A stretch of 13,081 nucleotides of DNA from an uncultured Collinsella sp. (lineage in GTDB: Bacteria; Actinomycetota; Coriobacteriia; Coriobacteriales; Coriobacteriaceae): contig UQMO01000064.1 in NCBI GenBank assembly GCA_900542125.1, positions 1-13,081 of the forward strand. Direction: 5' to 3'. The first letter of the stretch is position 1. Each line of letters begins with the position of its first letter. Below, piece by piece: positions 5,871 to 13,050 of this stretch. The notes beneath the pieces were generated by a model. That model made no database searches, had not been told where the DNA came from, and saw nothing but the letters and a program-made list of their open reading frames with translations. A program made the translations under genes and the position numbers.

Positions 5871-6548
5871 CTACCGTCCGCGCAGGGCCTTGAGCTTGGC
5901 CAGGGCATCGGGGCTCAGGCGACTGCCCAGAGTCATCTTGATCTGCGGAGCTTCCTCTGCCTCGTGAACGTCGTTATCGATCTGTTTGATCTCGTCCACC
6001 AGCATACGGCTCGAGATGCGCGTGACGCCCTTACCCATGACGACGGCCTGGATCGTGCCGTCGCTCGATACCACGGAGCACGCGCGGCCTTCCTCACGTG
6101 CCTCGATGCAGAGCTTCTGCACCACGGTATCGGCCGAAACACCCGTCGGCGAAAACTCAATGCGCACACCGCGGGCCGGTAGGTTGGGGCGCTCGCTGGA
6201 GATATTGCCCGCGCCGTCAAATACGATCACGGCCTCGTAGCGGCCCTGGGCAAACGCAGCTACGTCATTAATGAGCGCCGTGCGCGCCATATCGTGAACG
6301 TCGCTGGAATACGGATCGTCGGAATGGTCGTACACGAGCTTTTCGTAGCGCGGCGTGCAGTGAATCACGTTGTAACCGTCGACCACCAGCAGCTCGGGCT
6401 TGTTGGAGTGCACCGTCGAGACCGGGTCGGCGATGGCCTGCGCAAACGCATTGCCGCCCACGCCGTAGGTCGCGGCCGAAACAATCGGCTTGGCCGAGCC
6501 CTCGCCAAAGCGCTTGGCCTTGGACTTGGCACGGTTCTTTTTGGACAT
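5871..6548 (-). CDS. rae1: NYN-domain ribosome-associated endoribonuclease, Rae1/YacP family
   Basis: 225 residues of the YacP/Rae1 family of PIN-like NYN nucleases; Bacillus Rae1 enters the ribosomal A site and cuts mRNA. The acidic active-site residues expected for the fold are visible: Asp57 in VVDGYNVI, Asp111 in IVFDGAG, Asp140 in TGVSADTVV and Asp163 in VVSSDGTIQ. A basic, low-complexity N-terminal extension of about 50 residues (KKNRAKSKAKR) precedes the nuclease domain. The ATG at 6548 follows GGGGGAGGAG, and only three bases separate it from the rlmB stop, so the two are translationally close. The neighbour order rlmB-rae1 is the same as in Bacillus. The actual mRNA target is unknown here. 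Confidence 0.88.
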   Translation of the reverse strand: MSKKNRAKSKAKRFGEGSAKPIVSAATYGVGGNAFAQAIADPVSTVHSNKPELLVVDGYNVIHCTPRYEKLVYDHSDDPYSSDVHDMARTALINDVAAFAQGRYEAVIVFDGAGNISSERPNLPARGVRIEFSPTGVSADTVVQKLCIEAREEGRACSVVSSDGTIQAVVMGKGVTRISSRMLVDEIKQIDNDVHEAEEAPQIKMTLGSRLSPDALAKLKALRGR

Positions 6549-6551
6549 GCG

Positions 6552-7472
6552 CTACTCCTCCCCCATGAGCTCGCCGGCGTTGCGGCGCAGCCACTCAAAG
6601 CACAGCGCCGTTGTCGCCTGGGCAACGTTGAGACTCTCGGTCATGCCGCGCTGGGGAAGCTTGGTCAAAAAGTCGCATTTCTCAAGCACCAGGCGCGAGA
6701 TGCCGTCGCCCTCGGAGCCCATGACGAGCGCCACGCGGCCCTCGAAGGGAGCATCCCAGCAGCTGCCCTCGGCGTGCTCGGAAGCACCGCCCACCCAAAA
6801 GCCAGCGGCCTTGAGGTCGTCGAGCGCACGGGCGATATTAGGAACCTGCGCGATAGGCAGGTGCATGACGGCGCCGGCAGAGGTCTTGTAGCTGCCGACG
6901 GTCACACCGGCGGCGCGCTTGTTGGCAATGATGACGCCTGCCGCGCCCACGACCTCGGCGGAGCGCACGATGGCACCAAAGTTGCCGTCGTCGGTCACAT
7001 GGTCGAGCACGATGACGAGCGCCGGACCGTCGCCCGCGCGGTCGAGAATATCGGCGACATCGGCATAGGGGAAGTTGCCCACCTCGAGCGCAATGCCCTG
7101 GTGAGCGCCATGGCTCGATAGCGCATCGAGCTGCGCGCGCGGCACATACTTAATGCGGACGCCCGCGGCGTTGAGGTCATCGACCAGACGAGACAGGGCG
7201 GCATCGCGCTCCCCGCCCTCGGCAATGAGCGCGCACTTGACGGGAAAGCCGGTACGCAGCGCCTCGGCGGCAGCACGGCGACCTTCGATAAACTCGCCCT
7301 TGGGGACCTGAACGTTGTCGCGGTTGCGATCTCGCTGCGGACGTGCAGCCTGAGCTTGGGAGCGCTCGCGCTGGCCCTTGGGAGCGGCAGTGCGGTCGTT
7401 GCGGCGACCCGGACGCGAGCCAGAAGCAGCCTGTTTGCCGCCACGAGGCGCACGCTTGCGATTGTCGGCCAT
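6552..7472 (-). CDS. rlmB: TrmH/SpoU-family 23S rRNA 2'-O-methyltransferase, RlmB type
   Basis: A SAM-dependent knot-fold (SPOUT) enzyme expected to methylate the ribose of 23S rRNA G2251. After a disordered, Arg/Gln/Gly-rich tail (residues 1-58) comes the L30e-like substrate domain (FIEGRRAAAEAL to about 130), then the three SpoU motifs: LDHVTDDGNFGAIVRSAE (156-173), VMGSEGDGISRL (250-261) and LPQRGMTESLNVAQA (272-286). At 306 aa it is longer than E. coli RlmB (243) because of the tail. The start has an excellent AAAGGAGG seven bases ahead. It lies directly upstream of rae1 and is separated from cysS by a structured gap holding a terminator-like stem. Confidence 0.92.
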   Translation of the reverse strand: MADNRKRAPRGGKQAASGSRPGRRNDRTAAPKGQRERSQAQAARPQRDRNRDNVQVPKGEFIEGRRAAAEALRTGFPVKCALIAEGGERDAALSRLVDDLNAAGVRIKYVPRAQLDALSSHGAHQGIALEVGNFPYADVADILDRAGDGPALVIVLDHVTDDGNFGAIVRSAEVVGAAGVIIANKRAAGVTVGSYKTSAGAVMHLPIAQVPNIARALDDLKAAGFWVGGASEHAEGSCWDAPFEGRVALVMGSEGDGISRLVLEKCDFLTKLPQRGMTESLNVAQATTALCFEWLRRNAGELMGEE

Positions 7473-7505
7473 AAAGCGGCCTCCTTTAAAAAATTTTCAA
7501 ACAGG

Positions 7506-7547
7506 ACAAAAGAAGCGACCGCTTAAGACGAATAGCTCAAGCGGTCG
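7506..7547 (-). terminator. Terminator-like hairpin between cysS and rlmB
   Basis: CGACCGCTT (7547-7539, minus strand) pairs perfectly with AAGCGGTCG (7524-7516), followed by CTTCTTTTGT. The interrupted T-run suggests partial termination or attenuation, so rlmB-rae1 may be expressed both by read-through and independently. Confidence 0.6.
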
Positions 7548-7551
7548 GTAC

Positions 7552-7651
7552 GGGTTTTCCAAGTGCCCGAGATTGCCGTGAAAGAGGAGCGACGCGTACT
7601 TGAGTACGCGAGCGACGGTTTGAACGGCAAGGTCGGGTGCTTGGGAAACCC
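7552..7651 (-). other. 100-base imperfect hairpin in the cysS-rlmB gap
   Basis: Bases 7552-7579 match the reverse complement of 7624-7651 at 23 of 28 positions (GGGTTT.CCAAG..CCCGA..TTGCCGT), and the centre holds a perfect CGCGTAC-TTGA-GTACGCG stem at 7593-7610. The whole gap between the cysS stop and the terminator is thus one long stem-loop. It may be a 3' UTR element, an RNase processing site or a small RNA. Which strand acts is inferred from the flanking genes. Confidence 0.6.
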
Positions 7652-7658
7652 GCGGGGA

Positions 7659-9125
7659 TTAGAGAGATTTGATACGGGTGCCAGCGGTCGTATCCTCGAT
7701 GGTGAGGCCCAGGTCCTTGAGCTGGTCGCGGATGGCGTCGGCCAGACCCCAGTTCTTGGCGGCGCGGGCCTCGGCGCGGGCCTCGAGAATCTTGGCAGCG
7801 GCCTCGTCCACGTCGTCACCCGTGTAGGCAACCAAACCGGCGGCAACGCCCAGCAGGCCCAGCGGCAACTCGACCTTGGGCTCGGGGAGCTCAACGCCAA
7901 GCGTATCGAGCAGCTCGGCCAGCGTGTCGGCGGCGGCAAGCGCGGCGGCCTTGTCGGCAGCGTCGCCCGCCTGCTCCAGGTACTGGTTGCACTCGGTCAC
8001 AAAGCCAAAGACGGCACCCATGGCACCAGCGGTGTTAAAGTCGTCGTCCATGCACTCCTTAAAGGCGGCACGAGTCTCGGCGGCCTTGGCGGCAAACGCC
8101 TCGGCGGCAGCCGCATCGGCATCGGCCGTCGCATGGTTCGCGGCCCAGCGCAGGTTCTCAACCGTACCGGCGATACGCGTGAGCGAGTTCTCGGCACCCT
8201 CCAGGCGCTCCCAAGAAAAGTCGAGCGGCGAGCGATAGCTCGTCTGCAGCATCAGCAGGCGCAGGGCGGCAGCGGAGTGCTGTTCGAGGACCTCGGCCAG
8301 CGTAAAGAAGTTGCCGAGCGACTTGGACATCTTCTCGCCGTCAACCAGCAGCATGCCCGTGTGCATCCAGGTGTTGGAAAAACCCTGGTGCCAGGCGCAG
8401 GTGGCCTGGGCGCACTCGTTCTCGTGATGCGGGAAGGCAAGGTCGGAGCCGCCGCCGTGGATGTCAATCGGAGTGCCCAGGTAGCGATGCACCATGGCGG
8501 CGCACTCGGTGTGCCAACCGGGACGGCCCTCGCCCCAGGGGCTCGGCCAGCTGGGCTCGCCGGGCTTGGCGGCCTTCCACAGGGCAAAGTCGAGCGGGTC
8601 GTTCTTGTCCTCGTTCTCCTCGATGCGCGCGCCAACCATAAGGTCGTCGATGTTGCGGCCCGAAACCTGGCCATAGTTGGGATCGCTGCGCACGGCAAAG
8701 TACACATCGCCGTTATCGGCTGCGTAAGCGTGGCCCTGCTCGATAAGCGTCTTGATCATGGCGATCATGGGGCCGATCTCCTTGGTGGCGCGGGGGCGCA
8801 CATCGGGATCGAGTACGTTGGCGGCGCGCATGACGCCGATGAACTTGTCGGAGAACTCCGTCGCGACCTCGGCAGCCGTACGGCCCTGCTCGTTGGCGCG
8901 CTTGATGATCTTGTCATCGACATCGGTGAGGTTCTGGGCGAACGTGACCTCGTAGCCGCTCGCGATGAGCCAGCGTCGAATCACATCGAAGCTGATGAAC
9001 GTGCGGGCATTGCCGATGTGAATGTTGTCGTAGACCGTGGGGCCGCACACGTACATGCGGACCTTGCCGGACTCGACGGGCTGGAACCCTTCCTTTTTAT
9101 GGGTAGCGCTGTTGTAGATACGCAT
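7659..9125 (-). CDS. cysS: Cysteinyl-tRNA synthetase
   Basis: A class I aminoacyl-tRNA synthetase that charges tRNA-Cys in the cytoplasm; 488 aa, normal for the family. The nucleotide-binding HIGH motif appears as HIGN (36-39) and the second signature as KMSKS (265-269). The zinc site that selects cysteine is intact: Cys27 in YVCGPTVYD, Cys208 in GWHTECAA, and His233 and Glu237 in FPHHENECAQ. The C-terminal half carries the helical tRNA-binding region, rich in Ala and Glu. The ATG at 9125 follows AAGGAG with six bases between and lies three bases after the ispF stop, so it is cotranscribed with ispF. Confidence 0.97.
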   Translation of the reverse strand: MRIYNSATHKKEGFQPVESGKVRMYVCGPTVYDNIHIGNARTFISFDVIRRWLIASGYEVTFAQNLTDVDDKIIKRANEQGRTAAEVATEFSDKFIGVMRAANVLDPDVRPRATKEIGPMIAMIKTLIEQGHAYAADNGDVYFAVRSDPNYGQVSGRNIDDLMVGARIEENEDKNDPLDFALWKAAKPGEPSWPSPWGEGRPGWHTECAAMVHRYLGTPIDIHGGGSDLAFPHHENECAQATCAWHQGFSNTWMHTGMLLVDGEKMSKSLGNFFTLAEVLEQHSAAALRLLMLQTSYRSPLDFSWERLEGAENSLTRIAGTVENLRWAANHATADADAAAAEAFAAKAAETRAAFKECMDDDFNTAGAMGAVFGFVTECNQYLEQAGDAADKAAALAAADTLAELLDTLGVELPEPKVELPLGLLGVAAGLVAYTGDDVDEAAAKILEARAEARAAKNWGLADAIRDQLKDLGLTIEDTTAGTRIKSL

Positions 9126-9128
9126 TAG

Positions 9129-9623
9129 TTACTCCTTAACGGTTTTCTGTAGCAGGCAGACGGCCCAGGCACCGATTCCCTCGCCCTGGCCTTCCCAACC
9201 GAGCTTTTCGGTCGTGGTGGCGGCGACGCCCACGTTTTCGACGTCAACGCCCAGGGCATGGGCAAGGTTGGCGCGCATGGCATCGCGGTGCGGGGTGATC
9301 TTGGGTTGCTGACAGGCAATGGTGCAATCGGCATCGACAAACTCAAAGCCCAGCTCGCGCGCATAGTCCATCACGCGGGCAAGCAGCACCATCGAGTCGG
9401 CGCCCTCATAGGCAGGATCGGTGTCGGGGAATAGCTTACCGATGTCTCCCCCGCGGCAGGCGCCCAGAATGGCGTCGGCCAAGGCATGCGCGAGCACATC
9501 TGCATCCGAGTGGCCCAGCAGGCCGCGCTCGTAGGGAATGTCGACCCCGCCGATGATACATCGACGTCCCTCCACCAAACGGTGGACGTCGTAGCCGTGG
9601 CCAATGCGCAGGTTACTGAACAT
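9129..9623 (-). CDS. ispF: 2-C-methyl-D-erythritol 2,4-cyclodiphosphate synthase
   Basis: The fifth enzyme of the MEP isoprenoid pathway; it cyclises CDP-methylerythritol 2-phosphate and releases CMP. 164 aa, typical for this trimeric protein. Zinc ligands are visible as Asp12 and His14 in GHGYDVHR and His46 in LGHSDADVLAHA. The CDP-binding segment ATTTEKLGWEGQGEGIGAWAV lies near 135-155. The start overlaps the end of ispD by 11 bases, so the two are translationally coupled and act at nearby steps of one pathway. Confidence 0.97.
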   Translation of the reverse strand: MFSNLRIGHGYDVHRLVEGRRCIIGGVDIPYERGLLGHSDADVLAHALADAILGACRGGDIGKLFPDTDPAYEGADSMVLLARVMDYARELGFEFVDADCTIACQQPKITPHRDAMRANLAHALGVDVENVGVAATTTEKLGWEGQGEGIGAWAVCLLQKTVKE

Positions 9624-10341
9624 GGGGAAGGTCCTCTCCCTCGGCCATACGACCGAGTAGAATCGCGGTTACGGGACGCAGGTCCTCGGGCACCGTCACC
9701 TTAAGGTTATCGCGCGGGCTCTGGACACAGCGGACGCGCCCGCCCATGCGCTCGACCAGCGATGAATCGTCGGTACCGGTAAAGCCCTCGGCGATAGCGG
9801 CGGCGTGAGCGCGCTTCATGGCATCGACGCTAAAGATCTGCGGCGTCTGCGCGGCCCAATAGAGCTCGCGCGGAGGCGTCTCGACGATATTATCGCCGTC
9901 GACGATCTTGAGCGTGTCAATCGCGGGCTGACCGCACACGACACCGTCGAGCGAGCGGTCGCCCACAAGCACGTCGATAGCGTGATCGATGGCCTCGGTG
10001 GTAATGAGCGGACGAGCGCCGTCGTGAATGGCGACATATTCGAAACCCGCCGGAACCGCATGCACGCCGGCACGGGTGGAATCCTGACGGGTATCGCCGG
10101 CATCGGCAAAGCTGATGGGCGTGTCATAGTCAAACGGGTCGATGGCCAGGCGGCGCATCTCGGCACGGCGCTCGGCAGGGCAAACCACGACGATGTGGCC
10201 GACCTTGTCGCTCCGATCGAACGCGCGGATGGACCAGCTCATGAGCGGACGGCCCGCCACGTTAACGAGCTGCTTGCCGCCGGGATTTCCAAAGCGCTGG
10301 CCGCTGCCGCCGGCAACGACCACGGCGCATACGGGCGCCAT
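9613..10341 (-). CDS. ispD: 2-C-methyl-D-erythritol 4-phosphate cytidylyltransferase
   Basis: The third enzyme of the MEP pathway; it transfers CMP from CTP to methylerythritol phosphate. 242 aa. The N-terminal nucleotide-binding loop AGGSGQRFGNPGGKQL carries Arg16 and Lys23, seven apart like the catalytic pair of the E. coli enzyme. Further signatures are GDTRQDST (82-89), HDGARP (106-111), TDDSSLVE (190-197) and NLKVTVPEDL with Lys214. The C-terminus overlaps ispF. The start codon shares one base with the disA stop (TAATG), so translation is probably coupled to disA. No ispE fusion is present. Confidence 0.96.
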   Translation of the reverse strand: MAPVCAVVVAGGSGQRFGNPGGKQLVNVAGRPLMSWSIRAFDRSDKVGHIVVVCPAERRAEMRRLAIDPFDYDTPISFADAGDTRQDSTRAGVHAVPAGFEYVAIHDGARPLITTEAIDHAIDVLVGDRSLDGVVCGQPAIDTLKIVDGDNIVETPPRELYWAAQTPQIFSVDAMKRAHAAAIAEGFTGTDDSSLVERMGGRVRCVQSPRDNLKVTVPEDLRPVTAILLGRMAEGEDLPHVQ

Positions 10342-11408
10342 TATGCGTTCCCCTGTTTGGTGCCCTTCATGCGGTACAGGGAGTCCGCAAGAATGGCAGG
10401 GTTGTTAACGCCAAAGTCGCCCAGGCGCTCCGGATCCTCGCTGATGTCGTCCATGAGCTCCTGCAGCGAGCCATACTCGTCGACGATCTTCTCGGCCACG
10501 CCGTCGCGCACGACGGACACGCGCGAAAGCGTGCGCAGGCCCAGCGGCGTCATGACGGAGTCCTCGTCCAGGTCGTCGTAACCCAGAACCGCCGCCACAT
10601 GCTGTGGGTCGGACAGGTCCTTGGGCGTCATACGGGCAAGCTCTGCGCGGATCTTCTCGGCGTTTGCCTCGGAGGAATCACTCGCGTAGTCGCGAATCAT
10701 CAGGTCATACTCGGTATCCATGCTGGAGCCGGCGAGCTGCTCGAGCTGCATCTGCACGAGCTTGCCCTGGTTGCCCAGCTTGACGATGCAATCCTTAAGC
10801 TCGGTCTTTGCCTGCTGCATGATCTCGAAGCTCGAGAAAATACCGGTAATGTCGGCGAGCGTGACGTAGTCGTCGAGCTCGAGGGCCGTCAGGCGCAGCA
10901 AGGAGCGATCGAGCGACTGACGGGTGGTCTGGAGCGTGGCTACGAGCTGGTTGACCGAGCTCATGATGGTGGTGACGGGCTGGATCTCGTAGCTCTTGCC
11001 GTGGACGTACACATTGACGACGGCACGACGGGCCGAGACCGAGATCACGATGGCATCGGTGAGCACCGACATGCGAGCGGCGGTGCGGTGACGCATGCCC
11101 GTCTCACTCGTGGCGAGCGAGGGATCGGGATTGAGGTGGAAGTTGGCGCGCAGGATCTGGGTGAGGTCGCCATCGATAACGATAGCGCCGTCCATCTTGG
11201 AAAGCTCGAACAGGCGGTTCGAGGTGAACGAAATATTGAGCGGGAAGCCGTCGTTACCGGCAGCGAGCACGTTTTCGGTGTCGCCGACGCAGATAAGGGC
11301 GCCCAGGTGACCGGCGATGATCATGTCGAGGGCGGTGCGGATCGGCTGACCAGGTGCCGTCAGGCGGATGGCCTGTTCCATACGCTTTTGCAGCTCGTTC
11401 TTATCCAA
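10341..11408 (-). CDS. disA: Diadenylate cyclase DisA, DNA-integrity scanning protein
   Basis: Makes cyclic di-AMP from two ATP while scanning DNA for branched structures. 355 aa, the usual length. The N-terminal DAC domain shows the catalytic DGA (73-75) and the ATP-binding GMRHRTA (104-110). A helical linker with Gln/Leu-rich heptads (about 150-250) and a C-terminal helix-hairpin-helix DNA-binding region follow. The start is TTG at 11408, preceded by GGGAG seven bases upstream; an ATG five bases before it is out of frame, and the next in-frame ATG would remove nine residues of the N-terminal helix. It is the first gene of the disA-ispD-ispF-cysS run. The radA gene that often precedes disA is absent here. 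Confidence 0.95.
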   Translation of the reverse strand: MDKNELQKRMEQAIRLTAPGQPIRTALDMIIAGHLGALICVGDTENVLAAGNDGFPLNISFTSNRLFELSKMDGAIVIDGDLTQILRANFHLNPDPSLATSETGMRHRTAARMSVLTDAIVISVSARRAVVNVYVHGKSYEIQPVTTIMSSVNQLVATLQTTRQSLDRSLLRLTALELDDYVTLADITGIFSSFEIMQQAKTELKDCIVKLGNQGKLVQMQLEQLAGSSMDTEYDLMIRDYASDSSEANAEKIRAELARMTPKDLSDPQHVAAVLGYDDLDEDSVMTPLGLRTLSRVSVVRDGVAEKIVDEYGSLQELMDDISEDPERLGDFGVNNPAILADSLYRMKGTKQGNA

Positions 11409-11629
11409 GGCATCGCTCCCATCGTATACGCTCCATAAACGCTAAATAGTTTCTCACGGTTTGTCCCTGCGTTGCTTGCGAAATCCGATGCTTACAGAAT
11501 GAGCGAACACAGCTTAGGTAGCTCATTTGGGACGAGGCTCTCTTGACTGCTCATGTGGTAGCATCGGGTCTCATATTAATGAGGGAGTAGTCGCGTAATC
11601 GGGCTCGCCCGCAGAGAGGGAGCCAGACT
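11409..11629. promoter_or_regulatory. disA-mntP divergent region with structured leader
   Basis: This 221-base gap carries both upstream regions. Nested inverted repeats are visible: CCGATGCT (11485-11492) with AGCATCGG (11560-11567) outside, and AATGAGC (11498-11504) with GCTCATT (11521-11527) inside. GGGAGTAG occurs at 11583-11590, shortly before mntP, like the first loop of yybP-ykoY manganese riboswitches, but the rest of that aptamer is not recognisable. A TTAGGT half-site of DtxR/MntR style is at 11514-11519. The mntP Shine-Dalgarno is GAGGGAG near 11616-11622. I could not place either promoter with confidence. Confidence 0.35.
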
Positions 11630-12208
11630 ATGGGACTCGCAGAGCTCGTGCTGCTCGCCGTTGGCCTTTCGATGGACGCCTTTGCCGTTTCCATCTGCAA
11701 GGGCCTTGGCATGAAGAAAATCAACCTTAAAGTCGCCGTAGTGCTCGGCCTGTTCTTTGGCGGCTTTCAGGCCGGCATGCCCGTAATCGGATGGGCGCTC
11801 GGCAGTCAATTCATGGGCATCATCGGACCCATCGACCATTGGATCGCCTTTATCCTGCTCGCCTTCATCGGCGGCAAAATGCTGTGGGAAGCCTTTACCG
11901 AGGACGAGGATGAAGGCGACGACAAGGATGCCGAAAAAATCGACCTGGGCGAGTACCTGATCCTCGCCATCGCCACCTCAATCGACGCCCTAGCCGTGGG
12001 CATCTCGTTTGCGGCGCTCTCGGTTGACATCGTTCCCGCTGTATCGCTTATCGGCATCACAACGTTTATCTTCTCCGTCGCCGGCGTAGCGATCGGCCAC
12101 ACCTTTGGCGCGCGCTACGAAAAGCCTGCCACCATCGTGGGTGGCGTCGTGCTCATCCTCATCGGGCTTAAGATCTTGCTTGAGCATCTGGGGATTTTGG
12201 CGCTGTAA
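11630..12208 (+). CDS. mntP: Manganese efflux pump MntP
   Basis: A six-helix inner-membrane exporter that protects against excess Mn2+. 192 aa, against 188 in E. coli. Two internal repeats each carry the acidic signature in a membrane helix: GLSMDAFAVSICKGLG near residues 12-27 and TSIDALAVGISFAAL near 116-130. The GFQAGMPVIGW segment of the family is also present, and a charged, Asp/Glu-rich cytoplasmic loop (TEDEDEGDDKDAEK) separates the halves. The ATG at 11630 follows GAGGGAG by seven bases. It is monocistronic and divergent from disA. Induction by manganese is expected from the family; the control element is uncertain. A TTTGGCG/CGCCAAA stem overlaps the stop codon. Confidence 0.95.
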   Translation: MGLAELVLLAVGLSMDAFAVSICKGLGMKKINLKVAVVLGLFFGGFQAGMPVIGWALGSQFMGIIGPIDHWIAFILLAFIGGKMLWEAFTEDEDEGDDKDAEKIDLGEYLILAIATSIDALAVGISFAALSVDIVPAVSLIGITTFIFSVAGVAIGHTFGARYEKPATIVGGVVLILIGLKILLEHLGILAL

Positions 12209-12251
12209 CGCCAAACACAATCGCTCAAAACTCAACGCCGCACAAGGCCTC

Positions 12252-12322
12252 ATGCAGAGTTTTGCATAATGCCTTTTCGTGCAGACTTTTGCATGTCATA
12301 CTGATATGCAAAAGTCTGCACG
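12252..12322. promoter_or_regulatory. Large inverted-repeat operator upstream of hipB
   Basis: CGTGCAGACTTTTGCAT (12278-12294) is perfectly repeated in inverse at 12306-12322, with an 11-base spacer. A third half-site, TGCAGAGTTTTGCAT, with one mismatch, is at 12253-12267. The pair ends just before the hipB Shine-Dalgarno AGGAGA. A weak promoter (TTTTCG at 12274, CATACT at 12297) would be covered by the repeat. This fits autorepression by the HTH protein, as known for HipB operators. Confidence 0.65.
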
Positions 12323-12335
12323 TTAGGAGATCGCC

Positions 12336-12806
12336 GTGGATGCCCTTCCCATCACCACACCGCGCCAAGCTGGCATCTATGTGCGCCAGGCACGCGAGGC
12401 TCAGGGTCTCACCCGTGCCGCCCTCGCTAAAAAAGCCGGTGTTTCGGAGCGCCTGCTCGCATCGCTCGAACTAGGAGACGCCACCGGCATTCGACTCGAC
12501 AAGCTGCTGACGATTTTCAATGCTCTTGGACTGGCACTCGCCGCTCAAGGGGATATCGGCGAAGCGAAAAACGAGCGACCAGTCGACGCCCCGCATGCCA
12601 ATCCGCTGCCTCGCAGCATCCCCAGGCGCCATCACACTCAACGTCCTCATCATCGCAACCGTCGTAGTACCCCCATTCCGGCTCTTGCAGATGTCCCCTT
12701 TACATCCGCACTCTACGACGAGGTCTTCGCCGATTTCGCCATGTCCAATCTCGGAGTCTCGATTGCCGCAAACGTATCTAACCAAACCAAGCCCGAAGGG
12801 AAATAG
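12336..12806 (+). CDS. HipB-like XRE-family repressor/antitoxin
   Basis: 156 residues starting at a GTG with AGGAGA six bases upstream. An XRE/Cro-type helix-turn-helix spans about 11-70 (YVRQAREAQGLTRAALAKKA, then GVSERLLASLELG), ending in LLTIFNALGLALAA, the dimer-forming pattern of HipB proteins. The C-terminal half is unusually long: an Arg/His/Pro-rich stretch at 92-112 and a less basic tail, ADVPFTSALYDEVFADFAMSN. E. coli HipB has only 88 residues. It leads a three-gene unit with a HipA-N-domain protein three bases downstream. By family it binds its own promoter DNA and the toxin complex. I infer autoregulation from the inverted repeat just upstream. Confidence 0.85.
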   Translation: MDALPITTPRQAGIYVRQAREAQGLTRAALAKKAGVSERLLASLELGDATGIRLDKLLTIFNALGLALAAQGDIGEAKNERPVDAPHANPLPRSIPRRHHTQRPHHRNRRSTPIPALADVPFTSALYDEVFADFAMSNLGVSIAANVSNQTKPEGK

Positions 12807-12809
12807 CCA

Positions 12810-13049
12810 ATGGCCAGAACATCACTTCGGACCATTATTTGCGGCGTACCTGCGGGAACGCTCACGCAAGATGAGAACGGTCTTATCAGCTTTACCTACG
12901 ATCATGACTATGACGGGCCAGCCCTATCGACCAACATACCCGTATCGAATCGCACATACGGACGACAGGTCATGAATCCGTACCTGTTTGGCCTCCTACC
13001 CGACAGCGAGGACCAACGAAAAGCGATGGCTCTGTTAGACCAGGATTGA
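12810..13049 (+). CDS. Stand-alone HipA N-terminal domain protein, HipS-like
   Basis: 79 residues matching only the N-subdomain 1 (Couple_hipA) of HipA kinases: a VPAGTLTQDENGLISFTYD hairpin, then YDGPALSTNIPVS, and VMNPYLFGLLPDSEDQRKAM, the usual close of the domain. The frame ends in TGA at 13047-13049 instead of running on into the kinase. In HipBST systems this domain is a separate small protein (HipS) that acts as the antitoxin while HipB binds DNA. The next ATG begins one base after the stop, so coupled translation is likely. A HipA gene broken by a point mutation or sequencing error is the alternative, but the frame after TGA does not read as HipA. Confidence 0.72.
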   Translation: MARTSLRTIICGVPAGTLTQDENGLISFTYDHDYDGPALSTNIPVSNRTYGRQVMNPYLFGLLPDSEDQRKAMALLDQD

Positions 13050-13050
13050 C

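Noticed and set aside
5715..6182. A 155-codon plus-strand frame entering rae1
   Set aside because: It crosses the interleaved repeat and is antisense to the conserved nuclease gene.
7563..9128. A 521-codon plus-strand open frame opposite cysS
   Set aside because: It is longer than cysS but purely antisense, with low-complexity Gly/Val/Leu-rich sequence typical of shadow frames in GC-rich genes; cysS has all its catalytic motifs and a good ribosome site.
10599..11438. A 279-codon plus-strand frame opposite disA, and similar ones opposite rlmB/rae1 and ispD
   Set aside because: They mirror the codon bias of well-identified minus-strand genes and show no family motifs.
11583..11629. yybP-ykoY manganese riboswitch
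   Set aside because: Only the GGGAGTAG string fits; there is too little sequence before the ATG for the aptamer and the second conserved loop is not found.
12520..12975. A 151-codon plus-strand frame across hipB and the HipS-like gene
   Set aside because: It is out of frame with two better-supported genes and has no recognisable domain.
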